A stretch of DNA of 63,027 nucleotides from Clostridia bacterium (GTDB taxonomy: Bacteria > Bacillota > Clostridia > Christensenellales > Aristaeellaceae): the NCBI GenBank assembly GCA_017541205.1, contig JAFXZO010000058.1:1-63027 (forward strand), read 5' to 3'. The position numbers and the translations under genes were made by a program. Positions 1-11,601 of the stretch are shown in pieces (position 1 is the first letter of the stretch; each line of letters begins with the position of its first letter). The notes under the pieces were generated by a model. The model was not told the origin of the DNA, did not search any database, and was given only the letters and a program-made list of their open reading frames with translations.

Positions 1-1
1 A

Positions 2-1984
2 GCCATCCATGCCGCACAGGAGCTTGGCTATCCCGTGCTGCTGCGGCCCTCCTACGTGATCGGCGGCCAGAACATGACGATTTCCCGCTCGAAGGAACAA
101 ACCGTCGCCTACATGGAAAAGATCCTCGCCGGGGGCATCGACAATCCCGTGCTGGTAGACCAGTATTTGCCCGGCATTGAGCTGGAAGTGGATGTGATTT
201 CCGACGGGAGGGACGTGCTGATCCCCGGCATCATGGAGCACATCGAGCGCGCGGGCGTCCACTCCGGGGACTCCATCGCCGTGTACCCGCCCTTTAACCT
301 CAACGACGTATTCCTGCGAAAAATTTGTGATTGCAGCGAAAAGCTGGCGCTTGCCCTGGGAACCAAGGGGCTGGTGAATATCCAGTATCTCATCTATAAT
401 AACGAATTGTATGTGATCGAAGTCAACCCAAGGGCCAGCCGCACGGTGCCCTACATCAGCAAAGTCACCAAGGTGCCCATGGCGGACCTGGCGGCGAAGG
501 TGATGCTGGGCGCAAGGCTGATCGATCTGGGCTTCGGCACGGGCCTGTACCGCACCCCGCCTTACGTGGCGGCGAAGGTGCCGGTGTTCTCCTTTGAAAA
601 GCTGAACGACGCCAACTCCATCCTCGGCCCGGAAATGAAATCCACCGGCGAGGTCTTGGGCATCGGCAAGACGCTGCCCGAAGCCCTGTTCAAGGGCCTC
701 ACCGCCGCGGGCTTCAAGGTGCCCAGCGCTTACAGCCAGGGCAAAACCGGCGTGCTGCTGAGCGTGGAGGAAAACGACTGCCAGGAAATCATCTCCCTGG
801 CGAAGCGTTTCTTTGACCTGGGCCTCACCCTGTACGCCACCGCCGGCACGGCGAAGGCCATCGAAAGCCTGGGCATCCCCGTAAACGCCGTCGCCAACGC
901 AACGGAAAACGACGAGATCCCCGCCCTGATGGAAAGCGGCAAGATCCACTATATCATTTACACCGGCGCGGTCAAGGACGCCACCATCGGAGATTATACC
1001 GTGCTCCACCGCAAGGCCATGCAGCTGGGCATTCCCTGTCTGACCAGTTTGGATACTGCCGGGGCGCTGGCGGACATCATGCTTTCCCGCTTCACCGCCC
1101 AGAACATCGAGCTCATCGACATCAACCACATGCGGGCCTGGCGTCAGCGCATCCATTTCGCCAAAATGCAGTCCTGCGGCAACGACTACATTTTCATCGA
1201 GAACTTCGACGGGGCGATCACCTGCCCCGAATCTCTGTGCGTGCAGCTGTGCGCGCCGCATTTCGGCATCGGCGGGGACGGCATCGTGCTGATCGAAAAA
1301 TCCGGCATTGCCGACGCGAAGATGCGCTCCTTCAACAAGGATGGCAGCGAAGGCAAAATGGCGGGCAACAACCTGCGGTGCGTGGCGAAGTACCTGTACG
1401 ATAAAGGCTACGTGCGCAGCGAATACCTTTCGATCGAAATGGCGGGGCAGGTGCACCACCTCAAGTGCTACCTGCGGGACGGCAAAGCGAACTCCGTCTC
1501 CGTGGACATGGGCAAGGCGTCCTTTGCCGCCAAGGACGTCCCGGTGATCGCGGACAAGGAAGAAATGGTCCATCAGTCCGTGGAAATCGGGGGCAAAGAA
1601 TACACCGTCACCTGCGTGTCGGTCGGCAACCCGCACTGCGTGGTGTTCTGCGACGCCATCGACGGCATCGACCTGAGCCTCGTCGGCCCGCAGTTCGAGT
1701 ACGCGCCGATCTTCCCCGAGCGGGTGAATGCGGAGTTCGCCCGGGTCATCAACAAGAACACCCTGCGCCTGCGCGTGTGGGAGCGGGGCAACGGGGAAAC
1801 CCTGGCCTGCGGTACCGGGGCCTGCGCCGCGGCTGCCGCCGCCGTGCGAAACGGCTGCTGCGATCCGTGCCGCGACCTGACGGTTAAGCTCCCCGGCGGC
1901 GACCTGACGGTTCATTATGAAAACGACAGAATCATCCTGACCGGCGAAGCCGTTCTGGTGTTTGAAGGCACGGCAGACATGTAG
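2..1984 (+). CDS. carB-dapF: CarB (C-terminal part) fused in frame to diaminopimelate epimerase DapF; 5' end outside window
   Basis: The reading frame is open from base 2, so the start lies outside the window. The first part is the second ATP-grasp half of carbamoyl-phosphate synthase large subunit (motifs RPSYVIGGQNM and EVNPRASRTVPYISK). An MGS-like regulatory domain follows at about bases 740-1130. CarB makes carbamoyl phosphate for pyrimidines and arginine. Without a stop the frame runs into a complete DapF at about 1145-1980, which converts LL- to meso-diaminopimelate for lysine and peptidoglycan. The two DapF catalytic cysteines are present, in GNNLRC (codon at 1379) and ACGTGA (codon at 1808). 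An ATG at 1130 could serve as an internal start but has no Shine-Dalgarno sequence. The fusion could be one polyprotein-like enzyme, or reflect a lost stop codon. Domain calls are firm; function as a single chain is inferred. Confidence 0.93.
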   Translation, partial: AIHAAQELGYPVLLRPSYVIGGQNMTISRSKEQTVAYMEKILAGGIDNPVLVDQYLPGIELEVDVISDGRDVLIPGIMEHIERAGVHSGDSIAVYPPFNLNDVFLRKICDCSEKLALALGTKGLVNIQYLIYNNELYVIEVNPRASRTVPYISKVTKVPMADLAAKVMLGARLIDLGFGTGLYRTPPYVAAKVPVFSFEKLNDANSILGPEMKSTGEVLGIGKTLPEALFKGLTAAGFKVPSAYSQGKTGVLLSVEENDCQEIISLAKRFFDLGLTLYATAGTAKAIESLGIPVNAVANATENDEIPALMESGKIHYIIYTGAVKDATIGDYTVLHRKAMQLGIPCLTSLDTAGALADIMLSRFTAQNIELIDINHMRAWRQRIHFAKMQSCGNDYIFIENFDGAITCPESLCVQLCAPHFGIGGDGIVLIEKSGIADAKMRSFNKDGSEGKMAGNNLRCVAKYLYDKGYVRSEYLSIEMAGQVHHLKCYLRDGKANSVSVDMGKASFAAKDVPVIADKEEMVHQSVEIGGKEYTVTCVSVGNPHCVVFCDAIDGIDLSLVGPQFEYAPIFPERVNAEFARVINKNTLRLRVWERGNGETLACGTGACAAAAAAVRNGCCDPCRDLTVKLPGGDLTVHYENDRIILTGEAVLVFEGTADM

Positions 1985-2067
1985 GCGGTCCTGCGAAGAA
2001 AACGCACTTGCCTACGAAAAAAGCAGCCGCATGAATACCATCAGCGACAGACGGTCAAAAGAAACAG

Positions 2068-2102
2068 CCTCCCGCCGCGGGTTTCATTCCTGCGGCGGGA
2101 GG
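2068..2102. terminator. Strong inverted repeat, probable terminator
   Basis: A perfect 11-bp stem (CCTCCCGCCGC / GCGGCGGGAGG) encloses a 13-base loop, 84 bases after the carB-dapF stop. The T-rich tail is better on the minus strand (TGTTTCTTTTG) than on the plus strand, so it may act in both directions or mainly for minus-strand transcripts. Confidence 0.65.
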
Positions 2103-2274
2103 ATTCCTTATCTGAAAGACAGGATTTACCGCGATCCTTCTTGCAGGATCACGTCGATCGCTTTCCTTTGCTGATTAGTCTTCAAGTCCGGTCATGGCTG
2201 CTGTCTCCTTTTCCCTGCCTTATCAAAACACAGGGAAAAGTTGATCGTCCACAGGCTTTTTCGCTTCCAATGCC

Positions 2275-2303
2275 TTGCAGGCCGCCTGTTTTCTTTGTAT
2301 AAT
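2275..2303 (+). promoter_or_regulatory. Consensus-like vegetative promoter
   Basis: TTGCAG at 2275-2280 and a perfect TATAAT at 2298-2303 are separated by 17 bases. Transcription would start near 2310, just before the small frameshifted ORF at 2330. It is the only strong plus-strand promoter seen ahead of the DUF4003 gene at 2687, so it may also serve that gene. Confidence 0.6.
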
Positions 2304-2329
2304 GATCACGATGAACGGAAGTGAGAAGG

Positions 2330-2474
2330 ATGGAGTGGATTTGGTATATCGTCGCGTCGCTCGGCGCTGGGCCCCGCCGCCGGCAACAGCGATCTGATCT
2401 TCTTCATCAGCCTGTTCGGTGAACTGCCGATGGTGCTGTTCCTGTATCGGTACAGCCGGAAGGAAGCATGCTGA
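2330..2474 (+). pseudogene. Possible frameshifted small membrane-protein ORF
   Basis: An ATG at 2330, preceded by GGAAGTGAGAAGG, opens a frame reading MEWIWYIVASLG, which then degenerates and stops. The +1 frame continues sensibly as LGPAAGNSDLIFFISLFGEL and ends at a TGA at 2472-2474. Joined near the GC-rich stretch at about 2365-2370, the two halves would give a hydrophobic protein of about 47 residues with charged Arg/Lys at its end. It is either a one-base frameshift pseudogene, a sequencing error, or chance. No family is recognised. Confidence 0.3.
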
Positions 2475-2686
2475 GGGATGCCTTTCCTGTATCGTATCGG
2501 AGAGGCGCGATACCGAACGAGACATGAGAAAAAGATGAACGCTCTAAGATACGGCAGCGGGGCAATTTTGAGGGTTTCACGCGTCGTTTTGAGCGGGGAC
2601 ATTTTTCGGCTTTGGCGGATCAAAAATATGGAAAAGGATACCAGCTGCCCGCAGTGGGCTGCATCCATACGAAAGAAGGGAACCAT

Positions 2687-3742
2687 ATGAAGCCGGAACT
2701 GGAAAAGCTTTGCCAGGAATACATCGCCAATCGGGAGGAAGTCGGAAAAGCCTTCCGATGGGATAACAGCGCGCTGCATACCGTGTGCGCCAATATCTTC
2801 TGCGCCTGCGGAAAAGCGGCGGATTCGGAGCGCCTGAAGGACTGCCACAGGATCATCAAAGAGAACACGGGATTCCTTTCAAAGTTCCGAAGCAAAAAGA
2901 TCCGGTCCGTTCTGGCCAGCATGCTGTCCCTGGAGGAAAAGCCGGAGGATCGGATGGCCCTGGCCAACGAGTACTTTCATCTGCTGAAAAAGCAATTCAA
3001 AAAAACGGAATACCTGGTGCTGACCGCCTTCCTGCTGGCCGATCTTGCCGATCAGACCCTGACGGAAGAAACGGTATCCCGCGGGAAAGAGATCTACCGC
3101 GGGATGAACCAGAAGCACCGCATCCTGACCAACAAAACGGACAGCGTTTTTGCCATGCTGATGGCGTATTCCGGAAAAACAGCGGAGGAACTGATCGGCG
3201 AAACGGAAGTATGCTATCAGGCGCTGAAAAAGACGTTCTCCGGCAGCGGCGCGCAGACGTCCGCCCAGGTTTTGGCCATGGCGGCCGGCGCGCCGGAAGA
3301 AAAAACGCGGCGGGTCATTGAGCTGTATGACGCGCTGCGCGAAGCGGGTATCAAGTACGGCCATTCCGACGAGCTGGCGCCGCTGGCCGCCCTTTCCCTG
3401 GCGGACACGCCGCTTTCAGCGCTGACGGAAGAAATCAAAGAAGCGGATGATTTCCTGAAAAGCCGAAAGGGCTTTGACGGTACCAAAGAATCCGAACAGG
3501 CGGAGCGCGCCATGTATGCCGTCATGATCGTATCCGATCAGTATGCGGGCACAAGCCAAGTGAACATTACCGTGACGACCAACACGATCGACATGCTGAT
3601 TTCAAAACAGCAAGCCTCCCGCGTGTCGCTCCTGTTCAACCTGCTGCAATTGGCCGTCAAGCTGCTCCCCGAACCGAAAGACCAGACGGAGACAAAGACC
3701 GACGAAGCAGAGCAGGAGCAGGAACAGAAAGAAGAAAAATGA
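2687..3742 (+). CDS. DUF4003 family protein
   Basis: The product has 351 residues and is mostly alpha-helical, with a charged Glu/Gln/Lys-rich tail (about the last 25 residues). Overall layout and the recurring phrases around LEEKPEDRMALANEY and YGHSDELAPLAALSL match the uncharacterised DUF4003 family of Firmicutes. I chose the ATG at 2687 because GAAAGAAGGG lies just upstream; a longer in-frame ORF from 2612 has no ribosome site. The gene is monocistronic: a terminator follows and the next gene is convergent. There is no signal peptide or membrane segment, so the protein is probably cytoplasmic. Its function is unknown. Confidence 0.72.
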   Translation: MKPELEKLCQEYIANREEVGKAFRWDNSALHTVCANIFCACGKAADSERLKDCHRIIKENTGFLSKFRSKKIRSVLASMLSLEEKPEDRMALANEYFHLLKKQFKKTEYLVLTAFLLADLADQTLTEETVSRGKEIYRGMNQKHRILTNKTDSVFAMLMAYSGKTAEELIGETEVCYQALKKTFSGSGAQTSAQVLAMAAGAPEEKTRRVIELYDALREAGIKYGHSDELAPLAALSLADTPLSALTEEIKEADDFLKSRKGFDGTKESEQAERAMYAVMIVSDQYAGTSQVNITVTTNTIDMLISKQQASRVSLLFNLLQLAVKLLPEPKDQTETKTDEAEQEQEQKEEK

Positions 3743-3774
3743 ACGCGCGTATCAGGCAACCGCCGTTTTAATGG

Positions 3775-3808
3775 AATCGCCATAGCGGGCAAGGCCGCTA
3801 TGGCGATT
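3775..3808. terminator. Bidirectional terminator between DUF4003 gene and atpC
   Basis: A perfect 14-bp stem (AATCGCCATAGCGG / CCGCTATGGCGATT) with a six-base loop lies between the convergent DUF4003 and atpC genes. T-rich sequence flanks both sides, so it can end both transcripts. Confidence 0.85.
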
Positions 3809-3812
3809 CATA

Positions 3813-4217
3813 TTATAATTCTTTTACGTGGATACGGGTCAGGGCGCGTTTGAGCTTTGCCTCGGCCATGGTGTAATCCCGGTTCTGGCGCTTCAGGGCC
3901 TCCAGCTTTTCCGCGGCCTCGGCCTCGGCGCGCTTGGCGCGTTCCAGGTCGATATCGTCATCCCATTCAAAGGTGACGGCAATCAGGCGCACCTCGTCGG
4001 CATGCACGCTCAGCATGCCGCTGTTGCAGGCCGCCGAGCGGGTCTTGCCCTCCGCATCGGTGATGCGGGCGGCCCCAATGGCCAGCGGGATCGCGAAATC
4101 GATATGATGCGGCAGGATGCATACGTCGCCGTTCACCGTGCGCACCACGATTTTTTCCGCCCGGCCGTCAAACGCCATCCGATCCGGCGTTACGATCTGC
4201 AAATGGAACGTTGCCAT
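3813..4217 (-). CDS. atpC: F1 ATP synthase epsilon subunit
   Basis: This 134-residue protein has the epsilon-subunit N-terminal beta-sandwich (FHLQIVTPDRMAFDG and the PHHIDFAIPL region) followed by a charged two-helix C-terminal domain. It sits on the central stalk and regulates ATP hydrolysis. I chose the ATG at 4217 because AAGGGTG is six bases upstream; a GTG at 4226 is also in frame. It is the last gene of the atp operon, 15 bases after atpD, and ends at the terminator at 3775-3808. Confidence 0.95.
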   Translation of the reverse strand: MATFHLQIVTPDRMAFDGRAEKIVVRTVNGDVCILPHHIDFAIPLAIGAARITDAEGKTRSAACNSGMLSVHADEVRLIAVTFEWDDDIDLERAKRAEAEAAEKLEALKRQNRDYTMAEAKLKRALTRIHVKEL

Positions 4218-4232
4218 GTCATTCACCCTTTT

Positions 4233-5654
<1,422 letters not shown>

Positions 5655-6500
5655 TCAATTCTCCGCGCCAGCCACGATTTCGGTGATTTCCTGCGTGATG
5701 GCGCCCTGACGGGCACGGTTGAATTTGAGGCGCAGGCTGTCGATCATTTCGCCCGCGTTTTTCGTGGCGGAATCCATGGCGTTGCGCCGGGCGGACACTT
5801 CGCTGGCGAAGGAATCGCACAGCGCGCTGTACAGGCGGCCCGCCAGGAAATTGGGCATCACCATTTCCAGCATTTCCGCGGGCCCCGGCTCATAGATCGT
5901 GGCGACGTTCCGGGGCGTTTCCCCGCTCGGCTTTTCCACGGGCAGCAGCTTTTCCACCTTCACCTCCTGGCTCATCATGGAGAGGAACGTGGTATGCACG
6001 AGGAAGACCTCGTCGTATTTTTCCGCCCGGTATCCTTCGATCAATTGGTTTGCCAGCTGATAGCAGGCGCTCACGGAGAGCCCCTCCACATGGTCGTGAT
6101 CCGCGCTCATAAGCGGGACGCCCATGCGCTCGTATTTATCAATGGCCTTTCTGCCCAGCGGGAGCACGCAGTACGGGGTGTCGCCAGTGACGGCCTCCAT
6201 GGTTTTGAAAATGTTGGCGTTATAGCCGCCGGCAAGGCCGCGCTCCCCGGCGATCACCACATAGCACCGGCTTTTGACCTCCCGCTGCGTCACGAAGGGG
6301 ATCTGCGGCTCCTCGCACCGGCTGATCGCGGCCATGAGCGCCTCGCGGGAAATGGCGGCGTATGGCTTGCTGTTTTCCATGCGCTCCTTGGCGCGGCGGA
6401 GCTTTGAGGTCGCCACCAATTGCATCGCTTTGGTGATCTGCATGGTGCTTTCCACGCTTTTGATGCGCAGTTTTATGGCCTTCATGGAAGAACCTGCCAT
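5655..6500 (-). CDS. atpG: F1 ATP synthase gamma subunit
   Basis: The 281-residue protein shows the two coiled-coil ends of gamma: IKLRIKSVESTMQITKAMQLVA at the N-terminus (positions about 8-29) and ARRNAMDSATKNAGEMI near the C-terminus. This subunit is the rotating central stalk linking the c ring to the catalytic head. AAGGAGG precedes the ATG, and atpA ends 12 bases upstream. Confidence 0.97.
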   Translation of the reverse strand: MAGSSMKAIKLRIKSVESTMQITKAMQLVATSKLRRAKERMENSKPYAAISREALMAAISRCEEPQIPFVTQREVKSRCYVVIAGERGLAGGYNANIFKTMEAVTGDTPYCVLPLGRKAIDKYERMGVPLMSADHDHVEGLSVSACYQLANQLIEGYRAEKYDEVFLVHTTFLSMMSQEVKVEKLLPVEKPSGETPRNVATIYEPGPAEMLEMVMPNFLAGRLYSALCDSFASEVSARRNAMDSATKNAGEMIDSLRLKFNRARQGAITQEITEIVAGAEN

Positions 6501-6512
6501 GCTGACGCCTCC

Positions 6513-8030
6513 TTACTGCTTGGTCTTGAGGAAATCCTTGGTAAAGGCGTTAAGCGCGTCCTTGAGCTTGTTTTCCGTATCCTCGGTGAGCAGTCCGGTT
6601 TCGCGGATGGCCTGCAAAACGTCCCCATGCTGCGCGGCCATGCGCTCATACAGCGCCGCCTCGTATTCCGCCACGTGGCGCACTTCCACATCCTTCAAAT
6701 AATCGTGAGTGACGGCATAGAAGATGCACACCTGGTTTTCGACGGGCACGGGATGGTTGCGGTTCTGCTTCAATACCTCCACGATGCGCGCGCCTTGGGC
6801 AAGGCGCGCCTTGGTATCGGCGTCCAGATCGGAGCCGAACTGGGCGAAGGATTGCAGTTCACGGTATTGGCTGTACAGCAGCTTCAGGCTGCCCGCCACC
6901 TTCTTCATGGCCTTGATCTGCGCGTCGCCGCCCACGCGGCTGACGGAGATACCGGGGTCGATGGCAGGCATGATGCCGCTGTGGAAGAGCTCGGTTTCCA
7001 GGAAGATCTGGCCGTCGGTGATCGAGATCACGTTGGTGGGGATATAGGCGGATACGTCGCCCGCCTGGGTTTCGATGATGGGCAGGGCGGTGATGGAGCC
7101 GCCGCCGTACTTTTGGTCCACGCGCGCGGAACGCTCCAGCAGGCGGCTGTGCAGATAGAACACGTCGCCGGGGTAGGCTTCGCGGCCCGGCGGGCGGCGG
7201 ATCAGGAGCGACAGGGCGCGGTACGCCACCGCGTGCTTGCTTAAATCGTCGTAAATAATCAGAACGTCCCTGCCCTGGTCCATGAAATATTCCGCCATAG
7301 CGCAGCCCGAATACGGGGCGATGTACTGCAAGGGGGCCGTTTCGCTGGCGGAGGCGCTGACCACGGTGGTATATTCCATGGCGCCCGCGGCCTCCAGCGT
7401 ATCCACCATCTGGGCGACGGTGGACATTTTCTGCCCGATGGCCACATAAATGCAGATCACGCCCGTGTTCTTTTGATTGATGATGGTGTCCTGCGCGATC
7501 ACGGTTTTGCCGGTCTGCCGGTCGCCGATAATCAGTTCGCGCTGGCCCCGGCCGATGGGGATCATGCTGTCGATGGCCTTGATGCCCGTCTGCAGCGGCA
7601 CGGAAACCTTTTTGCGCTGGATGATGCCGGGCGCGTTGCGCTCGATGGGGCGCATCTCCTTCGTGTCGATGGGGCCTTTGCCGTCGATCGGATGGCCCAG
7701 CGCGTTCACCACGCGGCCGATCAGGCCCTCGCCCGCCGGCACGGAAACGACCTGGCCCGTCCGCTCCACCGTGTCCCCCTCGCGGATCCCCTCATCCGTA
7801 CCGAGCATAACGATGGCGACGGAGTTTTCCTCTAAGTTCAGGGCCATGCCGTATTCGCCGTTGGAAAAACGGACCAATTCATTGGCCATGCATTGATCCA
7901 GCCCTGTGGCGCGGGCGATGCCGTCGCCGATCATGATGATGGTGCCGGTATCGCTCTGGGAGATTTTATTGCTGTAATGCTTGATCTGCTCTTTGATCAG
8001 TTTGGAGATTTCTTCTGGCTTCAATTGCAT
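6513..8030 (-). CDS. atpA: F1 ATP synthase alpha subunit
   Basis: The 505-residue alpha subunit carries the P-loop GDRQTGKT and the family segments [10 protein letters not shown] and SISDGQ-like [16 protein letters not shown]. It provides the non-catalytic nucleotide sites of the F1 head. Length is typical. The ribosome site is weak (GCGGTGAT), which suggests translational coupling with atpH, whose stop lies 44 bases upstream. Confidence 0.98.
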   Translation of the reverse strand: MQLKPEEISKLIKEQIKHYSNKISQSDTGTIIMIGDGIARATGLDQCMANELVRFSNGEYGMALNLEENSVAIVMLGTDEGIREGDTVERTGQVVSVPAGEGLIGRVVNALGHPIDGKGPIDTKEMRPIERNAPGIIQRKKVSVPLQTGIKAIDSMIPIGRGQRELIIGDRQTGKTVIAQDTIINQKNTGVICIYVAIGQKMSTVAQMVDTLEAAGAMEYTTVVSASASETAPLQYIAPYSGCAMAEYFMDQGRDVLIIYDDLSKHAVAYRALSLLIRRPPGREAYPGDVFYLHSRLLERSARVDQKYGGGSITALPIIETQAGDVSAYIPTNVISITDGQIFLETELFHSGIMPAIDPGISVSRVGGDAQIKAMKKVAGSLKLLYSQYRELQSFAQFGSDLDADTKARLAQGARIVEVLKQNRNHPVPVENQVCIFYAVTHDYLKDVEVRHVAEYEAALYERMAAQHGDVLQAIRETGLLTEDTENKLKDALNAFTKDFLKTKQ

Positions 8031-8074
8031 CGTATCACCGCTTTCTGCGTCTATGGAAAACCGGCGGGGCCCGT

Positions 8075-8608
8075 TTATTCCCCGGCCATGGCCCGCCTGA
8101 TCGTTTTCAGGCGGTTTTGCACGGTATTGTCATAACGCTTTCCGTCCATTTCCAGCAGCACGCCGCCGAGCACGGAAGGATCGATCTTTTCTTTGAGGGC
8201 AACCTCTCTGCCGCTGATCTGCCTGAGCTTTTGAAGCAGCTTTTCCTTTTGCTCGGCGTTCAGGGGGCTCGCGGTGGTCACTTCCGCTTCCGCCACCTGA
8301 TGATCGCGGTTATAGGATTCCTGATAGGCCTTCACGCAGTCCGGGAACGAATGGATCGCGCCGCGCTCCACCAGGATCTTGATGAAGTTCAGCACATATG
8401 CATGGATCTGGCCCTTCAGGGTATCATCCACGATCCGGACCCTTTCTTCCTTGCTCAGCGTCATGTTGGCAAGCAGGTGCAAAAAGGCGGCGTTATCCCG
8501 GAAGGCGGCCTGAAGCGTATGAAGCTCCTCCAGGCAGGGGTTTTCGATCGCTTCCTCCCTGCACAGGGCATACAGGCCTTCGCCGTATTCTCTGCCAAAT
8601 TCCGTCAC
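8075..8608 (-). CDS. atpH: F1 ATP synthase delta subunit
   Basis: The 177-residue protein belongs to the delta/OSCP family: an N-terminal helical bundle ([14 protein letters not shown]) and a C-terminal region with [21 protein letters not shown], close to the family's terminal signature. It joins the peripheral stalk to the F1 head. Its GTG start overlaps the atpF stop by four bases (GTGA), indicating translational coupling. Confidence 0.95.
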   Translation of the reverse strand: MTEFGREYGEGLYALCREEAIENPCLEELHTLQAAFRDNAAFLHLLANMTLSKEERVRIVDDTLKGQIHAYVLNFIKILVERGAIHSFPDCVKAYQESYNRDHQVAEAEVTTASPLNAEQKEKLLQKLRQISGREVALKEKIDPSVLGGVLLEMDGKRYDNTVQNRLKTIRRAMAGE

Positions 8609-9108
8609 TTGCTTTCACCAACATTCTGAATGAAATCGTCAACAAAGCCCTCGTAATCTTTCTGATTGATTTCGCGCGCCACCACCTTGGACGCGATATC
8701 GACCGCCAGATCAGAAATCTCACTGCGGACGTCCTGAAGCATCTGTTTTTTCTGCTGGGCAATTTCTTCCTCAGCCTTCTGCTTCACATGGCTGGCCTGG
8801 CTCTTGGCCTCGGAAACGATCTGATCGCCCCTGCGCTGCGCCGTCAGCGCCGCGGTTTTGATCATGCTGTCCGCTTCCTGACGGGCATTGGCCAGGCGCT
8901 GCTCATATTCCTGCTTCATCTGGGTGGCCGCGGCCCTGCTTTCGTCCGCCTCCGAATAGATTTTGTCCACCTGCTCCCGGCGGGTGTTCATCACTTTTTG
9001 GACGGGCTTGAACAGAAATTTCTTCAAGATCAGGAATATGATGAGCAGATTGGCAAGGGAAATCAGGATATTCCATATATTGACCGAAATAATATCCAGT
9101 GACTGCAC
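8605..9108 (-). CDS. atpF: FO ATP synthase subunit b
   Basis: This 167-residue protein has one N-terminal membrane helix (about residues 10-30, ILISLANLLIIFLILKKFLF) followed by a long charged coiled coil, the standard form of the peripheral-stalk subunit b. The GTG start is preceded by GGGAAG at seven bases. It overlaps atpH by four bases and follows atpE by 60 bases. Confidence 0.95.
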   Translation of the reverse strand: MQSLDIISVNIWNILISLANLLIIFLILKKFLFKPVQKVMNTRREQVDKIYSEADESRAAATQMKQEYEQRLANARQEADSMIKTAALTAQRRGDQIVSEAKSQASHVKQKAEEEIAQQKKQMLQDVRSEISDLAVDIASKVVAREINQKDYEGFVDDFIQNVGESK

Positions 9109-9168
9109 GCTTATCTTCCCAGCCTTTCTAACCGTGGATTGGATGTGTTACAGCGCTTTTTGAGCCGA

Positions 9169-9489
<321 letters not shown>

Positions 9490-9533
9490 TCAATTGTTGT
9501 AGGTATGTGATGCGAGAACCCTCTCGCTTGGCA

Positions 9534-10394
9534 TCAAACGTTTTCTTCCGGGGCGGCGGTCGCGACGAACATCATCGTGAGCATGGCGAAGATGAACGCC
9601 TGCATGCATCCGCTGAAAATGTCCAGGTACAGCGACAGCACCGCGGGAAGGCCCACCTGCAGGAAGGGGATGTTCCCCAGGATGCCGGGGAGCCAGCCCA
9701 GCAGCGCTTTGCTCAGGCTGCGCAGGGCAAAGGAAATGAGGGTCGAAATGACCATGCCGCTCATGATGTTGCCGTAATGACGGAAGGACATGGAAATGGG
9801 CGTGGCCAGCTCGCCGATGATATTTAAGGGGGCGAAGACGAACACGGGGCTGAAAAAGCTCTTGATGTACGCCCACAGGCCGCCTTTCAGCTTATAGTGC
9901 GTGATGATGCCGAACACCAGGATCGCCCAGCCCAGCACGATGTTGACGTCCGACGTGGGCGGGAAGAGGCCCAGCAGGCTGCTCAGGCTGCTCAGCGCCG
10001 AAAGGCCCAGGATGCCCGCGATGAACGGGGCAAAGCCCATGTAGCTCTCCCCCATGTTTTCCCGCACCAGCTTATTGACCGTATCCACGATCCATTCCGC
10101 GGCGTGCTGCCGCCTGGAATCGGGGATCACCTTGATCCCGTGGGTCAGGTACAGGCAGAGGAAGAAGATGGTCAGGATCACGCACCAGGAATTGACCAGG
10201 GCGGAGGTGATATATAAGGGCTGCAGGGGCATATCGATGGCAAAGAAGATTTGAGCGCCCGATATGTTCACGCCCTCGGAAAGCGGAGCTTCCTGCGTGG
10301 TAAGCACCTTGACGGTCATGGCCAGCACCATGGGCAGGATGCAAAGGATCAGCAGGAGCCTATCCTTCCATCGGGTGCTGTTCGCGGTTTCCAC
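9534..10394 (-). CDS. atpB: FO ATP synthase subunit a
   Basis: The 286-residue multi-pass membrane protein forms the ion half-channels beside the c ring. The essential arginine is visible in SMSFRHYGNIMSG, matching the family's LSLRLFGN-type helix. About five to six hydrophobic helices are present. The start is GTG; its ribosome site AAAGGAGG is made by the last codons of atpI, a coupling arrangement with only six bases between the genes. Confidence 0.95.
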   Translation of the reverse strand: METANSTRWKDRLLLILCILPMVLAMTVKVLTTQEAPLSEGVNISGAQIFFAIDMPLQPLYITSALVNSWCVILTIFFLCLYLTHGIKVIPDSRRQHAAEWIVDTVNKLVRENMGESYMGFAPFIAGILGLSALSSLSSLLGLFPPTSDVNIVLGWAILVFGIITHYKLKGGLWAYIKSFFSPVFVFAPLNIIGELATPISMSFRHYGNIMSGMVISTLISFALRSLSKALLGWLPGILGNIPFLQVGLPAVLSLYLDIFSGCMQAFIFAMLTMMFVATAAPEENV

Positions 10395-10400
10395 GATGCT

Positions 10401-10871
10401 TTACGCCTCCTTTTGCTTATTTCCCAGCAGGGATCGTACGGCGATCACGATTCGGGGGAACAGGAGCGGGATGAGCGCGGCCCAGGGATCGAAAATGGGC
10501 GAAACGATCGCCAGCGCGGCGATGCCCGCGATCAGGAACATGCGCAGCGTGTAGGACAATTGCATCTTTTTCCCCGCCTGCCTCGCTTCGTCGCTCAGCG
10601 GCTGTTCCTTTTCCTCGGCTTCCTCTTCTCTTTCGCCCTCGGGCTCCTCCCTGGGCGGCAGGACGGGCATTTCGTCCGTCACCTTCTGAACGGTCATGGC
10701 CATCAGGAAAAAGTTCCCGACCGCCGCGAGCGTGCCCAGCGCCGCGCCAAGCAGCACCGTATGATCGAATTTTCCCGCGATCAGGAATACGGCGACCATC
10801 AGCGCGGACAGAACGCCCACGCCCAGCGCCATTTTTTTCGTTTCCGCCTGAACGGCGGGCTGAATTTTCAT
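10401..10871 (-). CDS. atpI: AtpI-like ATP synthase assembly/accessory membrane protein
   Basis: The 156-residue protein lies at the usual AtpI position just before atpB. It has four predicted membrane helices: two at about residues 15-60 and two at about 108-147. AtpI proteins help c-ring assembly and may affect ion supply. Between the two helix pairs is a Glu-rich cytoplasmic loop (about residues 70-95) that is longer and more acidic than I would expect. Family assignment rests on topology and position more than on strict motifs. Confidence 0.75.
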   Translation of the reverse strand: MKIQPAVQAETKKMALGVGVLSALMVAVFLIAGKFDHTVLLGAALGTLAAVGNFFLMAMTVQKVTDEMPVLPPREEPEGEREEEAEEKEQPLSDEARQAGKKMQLSYTLRMFLIAGIAALAIVSPIFDPWAALIPLLFPRIVIAVRSLLGNKQKEA

Positions 10872-10883
10872 TTTTTCCTGTCC

Positions 10884-11558
<675 letters not shown>

Positions 11559-11572
11559 TCATTCAATCATTT

Positions 11573-11601
11573 ATTATAAAGCAAATCGCCCGGCTTGACA
11601 A
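11573..11601 (-). promoter_or_regulatory. Promoter for upp-atp operon
   Basis: On the minus strand TTGTCA (11601-11596) and TATAAT (11578-11573) are 17 bases apart, about 60 bases upstream of the upp start. No other strong promoter is visible up to atpC, so the ten genes probably share this transcript. Confidence 0.75.

Larger units (their letters stand above)
1985..2686. other. 702-base intergenic region, mostly non-coding
   Basis: This gap holds a strong hairpin (2068-2102), a consensus promoter (2275-2303) and a small frameshifted ORF (2330-2474). It also has a weaker palindrome around 2132-2153 with one mismatch and no T tract. Several short ORFs exist on both strands, but none has a good ribosome site plus recognisable content. 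I see no complete gene here. The mixture suggests a decayed accessory gene between the fused carB-dapF and the DUF4003 gene. Confidence 0.6.

Noticed and set aside
1130-1984. Separate dapF gene starting at the internal ATG 1130
   Set aside because: There is no Shine-Dalgarno sequence and no stop of carB before it, so I annotate a fusion. An internal start cannot be excluded.
1985-2270. Short minus-strand ORFs (for example near 2130-2190 and 2223-2300)
   Set aside because: One or two read like protein ends, but none has a start with a ribosome site or a recognisable family.
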